DNA of 64,000 nt from GCA-003244245 sp963823755 (GTDB lineage Bacteria > Actinomycetota > Actinomycetes > Mycobacteriales > Pseudonocardiaceae), in NCBI GenBank assembly GCA_963823755.1, contig CAWGMP010000026.1:1-64000 (forward strand). The letters run 5' to 3'. Shown here piece after piece: positions 19,236 to 28,387 of the stretch. A program made the position numbers and the translations under genes. The notes beneath the pieces were generated by a model that was not told the DNA's origin, did not search any database, and was given only the letters and a program-made list of their open reading frames with translations. Every line of letters starts with the position of its first letter. Position 1 is the first letter of the stretch.

Positions 19236-20795
19236 GTGATTCCGGCCGCCACGGCTCCGTACCAACCCGCGATCACGTCCGGCGACGACGGCGACGCGCA
19301 GGCCATCCCACCCAGCGCATTGGCCGGCAGCAGGGAGGGTCTGAACGAACTCGCCACGCTGGTCGCCCGCATCGTGCACGGCGCGCTCACTGTGACCCGC
19401 TCAGCCGGCCCGTTACCGCCCGGCGCGCCGCATGAGGTCCTCGCCGCCGCCCGCGATCTCCTCGGGCCGGCTGCGCTGCCCGAGTACGGCACCGGCGCTG
19501 ACGATGCATTGCACCGGCTGGCCACGGTGTTGACCCGGCACGGGCTGGACCTGTCCCACCCGCACGCCGCCGCGCATCTGCAACCCCCGCCGCTGGCCGT
19601 CGCGGTCGCGGCAGACGCGCTGGCCACCGCCGGCAACGCCTCGCTGGACACCTACGACTCCGGACCGGCCACGCTCGCCGTCGAGGGCTGGGTGGTCGAC
19701 GTGCTCATCCGGATGGCTGGGTTGGGCGGCGATGCCGGTGGGGTGTTCACCCCCGGTGGATCGATGTCCAACCTGCTGGCGCTGCTGCTGGCCAGGGAGC
19801 ACGCTGCGGCCCGGTGTGGGGTGGACACCCGCCGCGACGGCGTGGCCGGACTGCCGAGGCCGGTGGTGTTGGCCAGCGAGGTGGCGCACTTCTCGGTGCA
19901 GCGCGCCTGCGCCACCCTCGGTCTCGGCGAAGCTGCGGTACGTCCGGTCGCAGTCGACCATCATTACCGGATGCGGCCCGAGGCGCTGGCGGCGCAGCTG
20001 GCACAGCTGGCACAGCTGAGTGCGGACACCATGGCGGTGGCGGTGGTGGCCACCGCGGGCACCACCGACTTCGGCTCCGTCGACCCGCTGCCCCAGATCG
20101 CCGCCTTGGCCGCCGAACACCGGGTGTGGCTGCACGTCGACGCGGCCTACGGCTTCGGTGCGCTGTTCTCCGAGCGGATGGCCCCGCTGCTGGCCGGTCT
20201 CGGCGCCGCCGACTCGGTCACCCTGGATCTGCACAAGATCGGTTGGCAGCCTGCCTCGGCCAGTGCGGTGCTGGTTCGCGACGCCGCCCGGTTCGCTCCG
20301 CTGGACAGCCCGGTCGCCTACCTCAACCCGGTCGATGACACGCTGGCCGGCTACGGCGGGCTGCTGGGGCGCAGTCTCCAGACGACTCGCCGGGCCGACA
20401 CCGTCAAGGTGGCCGCCACGTTGCTGGCCCACGGTCGTCTCGGGCTGGGCAGGATGGTCGACGCCTGTCACGATCTTGCCCGGCACGCACAGCGGCGGAT
20501 CGACACCGAGCCCACACTGGAGCTGGTGTCCCCAGCTCAGCTCAGCACTGTGGTGTTCCGCTACCGCGGATCCCGACCAGGTAGCGACAGCATGCTCAAC
20601 GCCGCGCTGCGGCGCCGGCTGCTGCACAGCGGACGCGCCCTGGTCGGCCGCACGGAGGTGCGGCTCGACGGGCCCGCCGCACCACCCTCGGTATGTCTCA
20701 AGCTCACTTTGCTCAATCCCACGGCCCGACCACAGGACATCGACACACTGCTCGAGGCGGTGCTCGCCGCAGGCCACGATGAGGAGAACTCGTGA
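19236..20795 (+). CDS. PLP-dependent group II amino-acid decarboxylase (siderophore pathway)
   Basis: The product is a 519-residue fold-type I decarboxylase. The PLP-binding Lys is in LDLHKIGWQPASAS. Other motifs are VFTPGGSMSNLLALLLARE, VASEVAHFS-like LASEVAHFSVQRACATLGLG, VATAGTTDFGSVDPLPQIA and WLHVDAAYGFGALFS. It resembles L-2,4-diaminobutyrate/ornithine/lysine decarboxylases that supply the diamine or amine for hydroxamate or carboxylate siderophores. GTG at 19236 follows GGAGGA. It overlaps the NIS synthetase gene by four bases. The exact substrate cannot be read from the sequence. Confidence 0.9.
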   Translation: MIPAATAPYQPAITSGDDGDAQAIPPSALAGSREGLNELATLVARIVHGALTVTRSAGPLPPGAPHEVLAAARDLLGPAALPEYGTGADDALHRLATVLTRHGLDLSHPHAAAHLQPPPLAVAVAADALATAGNASLDTYDSGPATLAVEGWVVDVLIRMAGLGGDAGGVFTPGGSMSNLLALLLAREHAAARCGVDTRRDGVAGLPRPVVLASEVAHFSVQRACATLGLGEAAVRPVAVDHHYRMRPEALAAQLAQLAQLSADTMAVAVVATAGTTDFGSVDPLPQIAALAAEHRVWLHVDAAYGFGALFSERMAPLLAGLGAADSVTLDLHKIGWQPASASAVLVRDAARFAPLDSPVAYLNPVDDTLAGYGGLLGRSLQTTRRADTVKVAATLLAHGRLGLGRMVDACHDLARHAQRRIDTEPTLELVSPAQLSTVVFRYRGSRPGSDSMLNAALRRRLLHSGRALVGRTEVRLDGPAAPPSVCLKLTLLNPTARPQDIDTLLEAVLAAGHDEENS

Positions 20796-22597
20796 CATCC
20801 GATTGCGTCCCTCCGGGCGCCGACCCGTTGCAGACCGGCTCGCCTCGCGCGGCCGCTGAGCACGCCCATCTCGAGGCCCTGCTGCGCTGCTGGACCCGGG
20901 AGACCGGGATACCGGTGCAGCCGGGACCACTGCACGTCGCGCTACCGGCCACCGGGCTGACCCTGGTCACCGACGTCCGGTACGCGTCGATCACCGGATG
21001 GCACCGGTTCGGGCCGGTGCGGCTGCGCCGTGCCGACGGTGCCGACGCCGGTCCAGCGGATCCGGTGCTCGCCGTCGCACTGGTCGCCACCGAGGCCATC
21101 GCCCGTGGCGGGGCTCTTTCCGGCGGCATCCCGTCCGGCGAGCTGGCCGACCTGGTCGAGCGGACCGCGGACTCGCTGCGGCGGGTGGAGACATTCCTGT
21201 CCGGCCCTGGGACCGTGAGCGACGCAGCGCCACCGCTCGACCCTTTTCTCGATGCCGAGCAGGCGCTGCTGCTGGGTCACCTGCACCACCCGGCACCCAA
21301 GAACCGGGACGGGATCACGCCTGCCGAGGCCGCCGCGTGGTCGCCGGAACTGCGCGGATCGTTCCGGCTGCACTGGTTCGCCGCCGACCCCGCTGTGGTG
21401 TCGCAGGACGCGGTGACCGACTCCCCCGCGCTGCGCGGCCGGGACACCGCCGCGTTGTTCGTCGATCTCGCCGAGGTCGCCGACACCGATGGGCGGATCC
21501 TGGTGCCCGCCCACCCTTGGCAGGCGCGCGACGCCCTGCGCCGTCCCCGGGTGGCCGCCCTGATCAAGGCCGGTCTGCTGGAACCGCTCGGGGAACGCGG
21601 GGCGCCGTGGTATCCCACATCCTCGGTGCGAACCGTTTACCGGCCCGGCACGGAGGTGATGCTCAAGTTGTCATTGGGACTGCGGATCACCAACTCGCGG
21701 CGCGAGTTGACCCGTAAGGAGCTGCGCCGGGGTGTGGAGGTGCATCGCCTGCTGGATTCCGGCTACCTGGCGGCCACCACTGCTGCGCACCCGTCCTTCT
21801 CGATCGTCCGGGACCCCGGCTGGCTCGCCGTGGACGAGCCACAGCGCGCCGGCGGACCGAAGCTCACCGGCCTGGACGTCGCCGTGCGCGAGGTACCCGA
21901 GCAGGTCTCGCAGTTGCGGACCCTGGTGGGTCTGGTCGCCCCCCGGCCGCAGCACGGGTTGTCCCGGCTGGGCGAACTGGTGGCCACCGGTGGGCTGGAT
22001 CCCACGGCCTGGGTGGTCACCTACACCGACAAGGTGCTGGTGCCGATGCTGCACCTCTACGCCGCCACCGGGATCGGTGTCGAAGCCCACCAGCAGAACA
22101 CCCTGGTACGGCTTGCCCCGGACGGCCAGGTCACCGGTGGGGCGTTCCGGGACAACGAGGCCTACTCGCTGGCTGCGTCGCGCCTGCCCGAGCTGCTGCG
22201 AACGCGTGGAACCACGGAGACCGCGCTGGCCGTGGTCGACGACCGGATCATCGAAGACCGGCTGTCCTACTACCTGCTGCGCAACCAGGTCCTTGCTGCG
22301 GTGGGCTGCCTCGCGGTGGACGGGCTGGCCGGTGAACCAGAGCTGGTGGATGCCGTAGCCGACCGGCTGCGCGCCGCACTTCCCGGGCTCGCGGCGGCCG
22401 GGCCAGACGGTGACCGGCTAGCCCGGCGATGGCTGACCGAACCCACTTTGCCGTGCAAGGGCAACCTGTTCACCCGCCTGCACGGCATCGACGAGGTCAG
22501 GGCCCCCCTAGACGCCCAGTCCGTCTACCTCGACGCCCCCAACCCGCTGCTTTTCCCCGACATGGGGACATATCGGGCTGAATCGCGCTCGGATTAG
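20792..22597 (+). CDS. IucA/IucC-family NIS siderophore synthetase
   Basis: This 601-residue NRPS-independent siderophore synthetase joins a polycarboxylate to an amine or alcohol with ATP. Family motifs seen are ILVPAHPWQARDALRR, YPTSSVRTVYRPGTEVMLKL, LGLRITNSRRELTRKELRRG, VTYTDKVLVPMLHLYAATGI then GVEAHQQNTLVRL, GGAFRDNEAYSLA and LPCKGNLFTRLHG. GTG overlaps the decarboxylase stop (GTGA), so the two are co-translated. No monooxygenase, acyltransferase, exporter or ferri-siderophore uptake gene follows, so the pathway must be completed elsewhere or use simple precursors. The last residues are encoded by the arm and loop of a strong hairpin. Confidence 0.93.
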   Translation: MTSDCVPPGADPLQTGSPRAAAEHAHLEALLRCWTRETGIPVQPGPLHVALPATGLTLVTDVRYASITGWHRFGPVRLRRADGADAGPADPVLAVALVATEAIARGGALSGGIPSGELADLVERTADSLRRVETFLSGPGTVSDAAPPLDPFLDAEQALLLGHLHHPAPKNRDGITPAEAAAWSPELRGSFRLHWFAADPAVVSQDAVTDSPALRGRDTAALFVDLAEVADTDGRILVPAHPWQARDALRRPRVAALIKAGLLEPLGERGAPWYPTSSVRTVYRPGTEVMLKLSLGLRITNSRRELTRKELRRGVEVHRLLDSGYLAATTAAHPSFSIVRDPGWLAVDEPQRAGGPKLTGLDVAVREVPEQVSQLRTLVGLVAPRPQHGLSRLGELVATGGLDPTAWVVTYTDKVLVPMLHLYAATGIGVEAHQQNTLVRLAPDGQVTGGAFRDNEAYSLAASRLPELLRTRGTTETALAVVDDRIIEDRLSYYLLRNQVLAAVGCLAVDGLAGEPELVDAVADRLRAALPGLAAAGPDGDRLARRWLTEPTLPCKGNLFTRLHGIDEVRAPLDAQSVYLDAPNPLLFPDMGTYRAESRSD

Positions 22598-22615
22598 CCC
22601 GATATGTCCCCATGT
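22560..22615. terminator. Perfect 20-bp stem, likely bidirectional terminator
   Basis: ACATGGGGACATATCGGGCT (22560-22579) and AGCCCGATATGTCCCCATGT (22596-22615) pair perfectly around a 16-base loop. The structure lies between convergent genes, covers the final codons and stop of the NIS synthetase and lies 8 bases from the rarA stop. A GGGAAAAA tract follows on the plus strand, which is a T-rich tract preceding the stem for minus-strand transcripts. Confidence 0.8.
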
Positions 22616-22623
22616 GGGAAAAA

Positions 22624-23983
22624 TCAGTGGCCGCGGATGACCCGGCGGAGCCGGGTCATCCGCTCGGCGAGGGCGCGTTCGGCGCCGTGGGCGCTGGGTT
22701 CGTAGTAGTTCCGTCCGACCAGGGCATCCGGGGGGTACTGCTGGGCCACCACGCCGTCGGGCACGTCGTGCGGGTAACGGTAGCTCTGCGCGTGACCAAG
22801 ACGCGCAGAGCCCGCGTAGTGCCCATCGCGAAGATGCGCCGGGACTGCTCCGGTGGACCCAACCCGGACGTCGGCCAGGGCCGCGTCGATCGCGGTGATC
22901 ACCGCGTTGGACTTGGGTGCGGTGGCCAGGTGCACCGTGGCCTGGGCCAGCGCGAGCCGGCCCTCGGGCATCCCGATGAACTGCACGGCATGGGCCGCGG
23001 CCACCGCCGTCTGCAGCGCCGTCGGGTCAGCCATCCCGATATCCTCGCTGGCGTGCACGACCAACCGCCGTGCGATGAACCGCGGGTCTTCACCCGCCTC
23101 CACCATCCGCGCCAGGTAGTGCAGCGCCGCGTCCACATCGGATCCCGCGGATGGCCTTGATGAACGCACTGATCACGTCGTAGTGCTGGTCCCCGGCCCG
23201 GTCGTAGCGCACCGCGGCCTTATCCACCACGCGCTCGACGCAGGCCAGGTCCACCTCGGAGCCACCCACTGAGGTGACCGCCTCGGCAGCGGTCTCCAGT
23301 GCGGTCAGTGCGCGCCGGGCGTCCCCAGCGGCAAGCCGCACCAGGTGTTCCTCGGCTGCGGGATCCACCGTGATCGACCCGCCGAACCCGCGCGGGTCGG
23401 ACAGTGCACGCCTGATCAGCGTTCGCACGTCGTCATCGGACAACGGATGCAGCTGCAGTACCAGTGAGCGCGACAGCAGCGGCGACACCACCGAGAAGAA
23501 CGGGTTCTCCGTGGTCGCGGCGACCAACAGGACAACCCGATCCTCGACGGCACCGAGTAACGCATCCTGTTGGGTGCGGGAGAAACGGTGTACCTCGTCG
23601 ATGAACAACACGGTGGCGTCCCCGCCCTCCCGGCCCAATCGGCGACGCGCGGCGTCGATCACCGCGCGGACTTCCTTCACCCCGGCCGACAGCGCCGACA
23701 GCGCCTCGAAGCGCCGCCCGGTCACCTGCGAGACCAGCCGGGCCAGCGTGGTCTTCCCGGTCCCCGGCGGGCCGTACAGGATCACCGACACCGCTGAGCC
23801 ACCTTCGACCAACCTCCGCAGCGGGCTGCCGGGCGCCAGCAGATGGTCCTGCCCGACGACCTCCTCCAGCATGGCCGGCCGCATCCGAACCGCGAGCGGT
23901 GCCGAGGCGGACAACCGCTGCTCGGCGCGATCCTCAGCCTGCACAGCAAACAGGCCCTCATCGAAAAGGGCGTCGCTACTCAC
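22624..23983 (-). pseudogene. rarA: Replication-associated recombination protein A, frameshifted
   Basis: This is an AAA+ clamp-loader-like ATPase (RarA/MgsA/WRNIP1 family) acting at stalled forks. The N-terminal 280 codons start at GTG 23983 (SSDALFDEGLFAVQAEDR) and hold Walker A GPPGTGKTTLARLVSQ, Walker B VLFIDEVHRFSRTQQDALL and sensor AATTENPFFSVVSPLLSR. At 23141-23150 (CCGCGGGATC on the coding strand) the frame shifts: VISAFIKAIRG continues as SDVDAALHYLARMVEAGEDP in another frame, down to RLRRVIRGH at 22624. One extra G in a GGG run explains it. Both halves are otherwise well conserved, so this is a recent mutation or a sequencing error. Confidence 0.88.
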
Positions 23984-23987
23984 ACCT

Positions 23988-24821
23988 CTACCTGCCACAC
24001 TGCGACGGTACCGTCGCCGGCCGACCGAACATGTCCCGCAGCACCAACGCGGCGACGTGCGGTAGCAGGTCGCGGCCACGCCGCACCAACCACGGCACGC
24101 CGTGGCAGACCAGCCAGGCGGCGTGGTGGGCGGCGCTCAGCTGCCGGCCCCCCGAGCAGGTCAGGTCGACTGAGTAGGGCACCGTGATGCCGGCACCGGC
24201 GAGCAGGCCGGCAAAACCGGAGGCGAGCATCCGATGCCCGCACTCGGAGGGATGGAGACGGTCGACGCTCCACGCCGCAGTGTCGTAGGCACCGGGCATC
24301 AGGTGCAGATCCAGGCACAACGCGCCGCGCCGGGCCACCACCTGATCGGTGGCATCGTTGAGCTGCCCGATCCGGAGGCGCAGCACTCTGCCCAGGGGTC
24401 CGGGCAACCGGAACACCTGTCCGTGATCGTGGAACCGGGCCGTCAGCACCACGGCACCACCGGCCTGCAACGCGGTGATCGTGAGATCAAGGTCGTCACG
24501 CAACGCGACGGGATCGAAGTCCGAGCGCAGCGTGTCGTTCATGCCGGCCAGGATCACCGCGACATCGGGTCGCGCCGCCACCGCACCGGGCAGCTGACGG
24601 TGCGGTAAATCAGCTATCCGCGCACCGATACCGGAGACGTTGAGGTAGCGAACTTCCGCTGGGGCGCCGAGGGCCGCAGCCAGCAACGGACCGAAGCCAC
24701 GCCAGCCGCCAGCAGGCAACGGATCACCCACACCGACCGCGGTGGAATCACCGAGTACGGCCAGGCTCGCGACGCGACGGCACATCGGATGGGGAACGAC
24801 GGGGAGCGTTTCCACAGCCAC
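23988..24821 (-). CDS. SGNH/GDSL-family hydrolase
   Basis: The product is 277 residues. The SGNH blocks are present: nucleophile Ser in LAVLGDSTAVGVGDP, Gly in NVSGIGARI, Asn in GMNDT and the DxxH pair in DRLHPSECGH. Enzymes of this fold are esterases or lipases acting on acyl or acetyl esters. No signal peptide is seen. The C-terminal 60 residues (WLVCHGVPWLVRRGRDLLPH) are Arg- and Trp-rich and may associate with membrane. It sits five bases upstream of rarA and downstream of the aspS remnant. Confidence 0.87.
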   Translation of the reverse strand: MAVETLPVVPHPMCRRVASLAVLGDSTAVGVGDPLPAGGWRGFGPLLAAALGAPAEVRYLNVSGIGARIADLPHRQLPGAVAARPDVAVILAGMNDTLRSDFDPVALRDDLDLTITALQAGGAVVLTARFHDHGQVFRLPGPLGRVLRLRIGQLNDATDQVVARRGALCLDLHLMPGAYDTAAWSVDRLHPSECGHRMLASGFAGLLAGAGITVPYSVDLTCSGGRQLSAAHHAAWLVCHGVPWLVRRGRDLLPHVAALVLRDMFGRPATVPSQCGR

Positions 24822-24914
24822 CCAACGATGATCACCTGGTGGGGCTCACCACCGGTGAGCAACTGATGACATGTCAAGGACGGCTTCGCAAACGATCGGT
24901 GCCACTCGCGCCCG

Positions 24915-25972
24915 CTAACCTTTCGCGGACGCCCCCGCGTCCACTCCGGCCTCAACATGCTGCTCGCGAGTGATCGGGGCGGGTGCGCCGGTGAGCGGAT
25001 CGAAACCACCACCGGACTTCGGGAAGGCGATGACCTCGCGCAGCGAGTCCGCACCGACAAGCAGCATGCAGATCCGGTCCCAGCCGAACGCGATTCCCCC
25101 GTGCGGCGGCGGACCGTAGCGAAACGCCTCCAGCAGGAACCCGAACTTCTCCCACGCTTCGTCGTCGGAGATCCCCAACACCTGGAACACCCGCTGCTGC
25201 ACGTCGGGCTGGTGGATACGGATCGAGCCGCCGCCGATCTCGTTGCCGTTGCAGACGATGTCGTAGGCATAGGCCAATGCTGCACCCAGCAGCCCACGAG
25301 CGTCACGGGGATCACCGGCCGCGAAAAGACACAGTCACCGGGGTTGGCACCGACCGCCTTGGCCAGACTTTCCCGCTCATGCTCGGCGAGATTGCGGGCC
25401 ACCGGGCCGGACAGCTCACCATCGACGCCGATCAGCACGTGGGCCAAGCCCTTGGCGCCGCGCTGTTTGGCCCATTCCTGCCAGGCGTCCAGTTGCCGGC
25501 GCGACTGCCCCGCCCCGCCGGGCATGACGACCGCCCCCACGTAGGGCGCCTGGAACACTCGGAAGGGGGTGTCGACGAAGTGACTGGTGAGCTCGGTGAG
25601 TTCGAGCCCGAAACGCAGGTCCGGCTTGTCGGTGCCATAGCGCGCCATCGCATCGAGGTAGCTCAGCCGGTTGATCGGCAACTCGATCTGATGCCCGGCC
25701 AGCTCCGACCACAGGGCGGCGATCACTTTCTCGCTCACCGCAATCACGTCGTCCTGCTCGATGAAGCTCATCTCGATATCGAGCTGGGTGAACTCGGGTT
25801 GCCGGTCGGCGCGGAAGTCCTCGTCCCGATAGCAGCGGGCGATCTGGTAGTACCGCTCCATGCCAGCAACCATGAGTAGCTGCTTGAACAACTGCGGCGA
25901 CTGCGGCAGCGCGTACCAGCTGCCGGGCTGTAGCCGCGCAGGCACCAGGAAATCCCGGCCGCCACGAGCCAT
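24915..25972 (-). pseudogene. aspS: Aspartyl-tRNA synthetase remnant
   Basis: The sequence is clearly bacterial-type AspRS but incomplete. It begins MARGGRDFLVPARLQPGSWY, so the roughly 160-170-residue N-terminal anticodon-binding domain and motif 1 region are gone, and the adjacent radical SAM gene ends only 29 bases upstream. Motif 2 (ARCYRDEDFRADRQPEFTQL) and most of the GAD insertion domain follow. At about 25330 (GDCVF) the frame shifts. In the new frame FAAGDPRDARGLLGAA runs straight into LAYAYDIVCNGNEIGGGS, so some 70-80 residues of the catalytic core (the VVDAPLFE...HHAFTSP block) are deleted. Motif 3 (GGIAFGWDRICML) and the C terminus are intact to 24915. This cannot be a working AspRS, so another copy must exist elsewhere. 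Confidence 0.9.
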
Positions 25973-26001
25973 GATAAACCTAAGGATGACGAACGCGGAG
26001 A

Positions 26002-26979
26002 CTAGAACCGTTGGCGGGTCTTGCTCGGCGGTGCGGCACCGAGGCCGTAGCGCCCAGCCAACGCTGCCACCCTGGCGGAGATGCCGTGCTGGTATGCCTT
26101 GGGCGCATACGCGCCCCGCCCGTACAGCTCATGATAGCGAGGCACCAGCTCTGGGTACTCACGTTCCAGCCAGGCGAGATACCACTCCCGCGCACCGGGG
26201 CGCAGGTGAAGCACCAGCGGGGTGACGCTGCGAGCACCGGCAGCCGCGATCGCCCACACCGTCGCTTCGAGCTGGCGGGGCGAGTCGGTGAGGTACGGCA
26301 GGATCGGCGCCATCAGCACCCCGCAGCCGATGCCCGCATCGGTGAGTGTGCGACACACGCTGAGTCGGGCGCGGGGCGCGGGCGTGCCGGGCTCGACTCG
26401 CCGCCACAACGCCTCGTCGACGAATCCCACAGAGACGTTGACCAAAACGTCGGTGACTTCGGCGGCGTCGCGCAGCAGATCCAGGTCGCGCAGCACCAGG
26501 GTGCCCTTGGTGAGGATCGAAAACGGGTTCCGCGCGTCGCGCAATTCCTCAAGGATGGCGGGCATCAGCCGGTAGCGCCCCTCGGCCCGCTGGTAGGGAT
26601 CGACATTGGTGCCCATCGCGACGGGCTCCCCTGTCCAGTGCGGCGACGCGAGTTCCTTGCGCAGCAGCTCTGGCGCGTTGACTTTCACCACGATCTTCGA
26701 GTCGAAGTCGATCCCGGAGTCAAGATCGAGATACTCGTGCGTCCGCCGGGCGAAACAGTAGACACAAGAATGGCTGCAGCCCCGGTACGGGTTGAGTGTC
26801 CAGTTGAAGGGCATCCGGGAGGCGCCCGGTACCTTGTTGAGGATCGAGCGGGCTCGCACCTCGTAGAACGTCATCCCGCGGAACTCCGGGGCGTCGAAGG
26901 TGCGAGTGACGACGTCGCCCACCCCGAACAACGCGCCCTGGGCGGACTCGTCGGACAGCGTCAGGTTCTCCCATCGCAT
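26002..26979 (-). CDS. Rv2578c-family radical SAM protein
   Basis: The product is 325 residues, starting MRWENLTLSDESAQGALFGV at ATG 26979. The frame stays open upstream but that part crosses the LexA box and is not coding-like. The radical SAM cluster is CSHSCVYCFAR within NPYRGCSHSCVYCFARRTHE; then KVNAPELLRKELASPHWTGE, GTNVDPYQRAEGRYRLM and STLTKGTLVLRD-like ILTKGTLVLRDLDLLRDAA follow. It belongs to the SPL/Rv2578c group of 4Fe-4S enzymes, probably involved in nucleic-acid damage or modification. The LexA box 13 bases upstream supports an SOS role. Confidence 0.88.
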   Translation of the reverse strand: MRWENLTLSDESAQGALFGVGDVVTRTFDAPEFRGMTFYEVRARSILNKVPGASRMPFNWTLNPYRGCSHSCVYCFARRTHEYLDLDSGIDFDSKIVVKVNAPELLRKELASPHWTGEPVAMGTNVDPYQRAEGRYRLMPAILEELRDARNPFSILTKGTLVLRDLDLLRDAAEVTDVLVNVSVGFVDEALWRRVEPGTPAPRARLSVCRTLTDAGIGCGVLMAPILPYLTDSPRQLEATVWAIAAAGARSVTPLVLHLRPGAREWYLAWLEREYPELVPRYHELYGRGAYAPKAYQHGISARVAALAGRYGLGAAPPSKTRQRF

Positions 26980-26991
26980 CGACCCATCATA

Positions 26992-27007
26992 TCGAACTGG
27001 CGTTCGA
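26992..27007. promoter_or_regulatory. LexA (SOS) box
   Basis: TCGAACTGGCGTTCGA is a perfect match to the actinobacterial/Bacillus-type LexA operator TCGAAC-N4-GTTCGA. It lies 13 bases upstream of the radical SAM start and 47 bases before the divergent YibE/F gene. The M. tuberculosis homologue Rv2578c is a known LexA-regulon member. Confidence 0.9.
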
Positions 27008-27053
27008 TTCGCAGTAACGCCGGGAGCACTCAGTCCAGAGAGGGACACCCAGG

Positions 27054-28310
27054 ATGAGCGCCACAGTCCGTAACGGCGGCAGGCACCATTACCGGGGCGC
27101 CGCTGAACCGACCAGAGCGGGATCTGGTCACGGACACGGTCCGGCACCACCCGCGTCTCGCCGGGTACGAACGCTGCTGGTCGCGGCCCTGGTACCACTC
27201 GCCCTGGCTACCCTGGTCGGGCTGTGGCTGACCTGGCCGGGGGACACGCCCCGCAGCAGTGCCGACATCGGGTTCGGGCAGCGACCGGTGCAGGGCGAGG
27301 TGCTCGCGGCGGCCTCAGCCCCCTGCACCGGCGGCGGCACGGGCATCGGCGGGGCCGGCCAATCCAAGAAGTGTGTCTCACTCGATGTGCAGCTCACCGA
27401 CGGCGACTCACCGGGTGTGACCATCCAGCAGGTGCTACCCGACGAGCCGGGCACGCCACGGTTCACCGTCGGTGATCGTGTCATGCTCGCATACACCGGC
27501 GGAAATCCCTCTGCACCAGAGTCGTACCAACTCCAGGATTTCCAGCGCGGCTCCTCGATGCTGTGGCTGGCCGCGTTGTTCGCCGCCGCGGTGCTGCTGC
27601 TCGGCCGGTGGAGAGGCCTCGCGTCGCTGATCGCGCTCGGCTTCAGCTTCCTGGTTCTGGTGATCTACCTGTTCCCGGCGATCTTGACCGGCGGGAACCC
27701 GGTGGTAGCGGGCATTCTGGCCGCCAGCGTGATCATGTTCGGCGTGCTGTACCTCACCCACGGCGTCTCAGCACAGACCTCCTGCGCAGTGCTGGGGACG
27801 GTGTTGAGCCTCGGGCTGATCGGCACGCTGGGTACCGCGTTCTCCGCAGCCACCCGGTTGACCGGACTGGACGACGACACCGACAACCTCATCAGGGTGC
27901 TCGGGCACGGGATCGACGCACGCGGGTTGCTACTCGCCGGAATGATCGTCGGTGCCCTGGGCGTACTCGACGATGTCACAGTCACCCAAACCAGTGCGGT
28001 GTGGGAGCTACGCCGGGCCAATCCCGCCCTGGGCGCCCGTGCGCTCTACACCGCCGCGTTGCGGATCGGCCGCGACCACGTGTCCTCGGCCGTCAACACC
28101 CTGGCGCTGGCCTACGCCGGCGCCGCGCTACCCGTCCTGCTGACGTTCTCACTATCCGGACAAAGCTTCGGCACCCTGATCACCGCTCAGAACGTCGCCC
28201 AGGAGGTGGTGCGCACCCTGGTCGGCAGCATCGGGCTCGTCGCCGCCGTCCCGATCACTACCGCGATCGCCGCCGTCGTCGCCCGACATGACGAGATCGA
28301 CACCGCTTGA
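27054..28310 (+). CDS. YibE/F-family membrane protein
   Basis: The product is a 418-residue multi-pass protein. A basic N terminus precedes the first helix (TLLVAALVPLALATLVGLWL). An extracytoplasmic domain with two Cys (APCTGGGTG, KKCVSLDV) and VGDRVMLAY follows. Six or seven helices come next, with the family signatures GRWRGLASLIALGFSFLVLV, LDDVTVTQTSAVWELRRANP and GRDHVSSAVNTLALAYAGAA. The function is unknown; some homologues are linked to multi-drug or phosphate-independent transport. It is divergent from the radical SAM gene and shares its LexA-box promoter region. Confidence 0.88.
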   Translation: MSATVRNGGRHHYRGAAEPTRAGSGHGHGPAPPASRRVRTLLVAALVPLALATLVGLWLTWPGDTPRSSADIGFGQRPVQGEVLAAASAPCTGGGTGIGGAGQSKKCVSLDVQLTDGDSPGVTIQQVLPDEPGTPRFTVGDRVMLAYTGGNPSAPESYQLQDFQRGSSMLWLAALFAAAVLLLGRWRGLASLIALGFSFLVLVIYLFPAILTGGNPVVAGILAASVIMFGVLYLTHGVSAQTSCAVLGTVLSLGLIGTLGTAFSAATRLTGLDDDTDNLIRVLGHGIDARGLLLAGMIVGALGVLDDVTVTQTSAVWELRRANPALGARALYTAALRIGRDHVSSAVNTLALAYAGAALPVLLTFSLSGQSFGTLITAQNVAQEVVRTLVGSIGLVAAVPITTAIAAVVARHDEIDTA

Positions 28311-28387
28311 CGATCTTTGCGCCGCTGTGACCTGCTGGGACAAGTCAGGCGCGAACTTGAGGCAATGAGTCTGTGCCATGTCCCGAG

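Noticed and set aside
19413..20930. 505-codon minus-strand frame
   Set aside because: It is antisense to the PLP decarboxylase, which has all family motifs.
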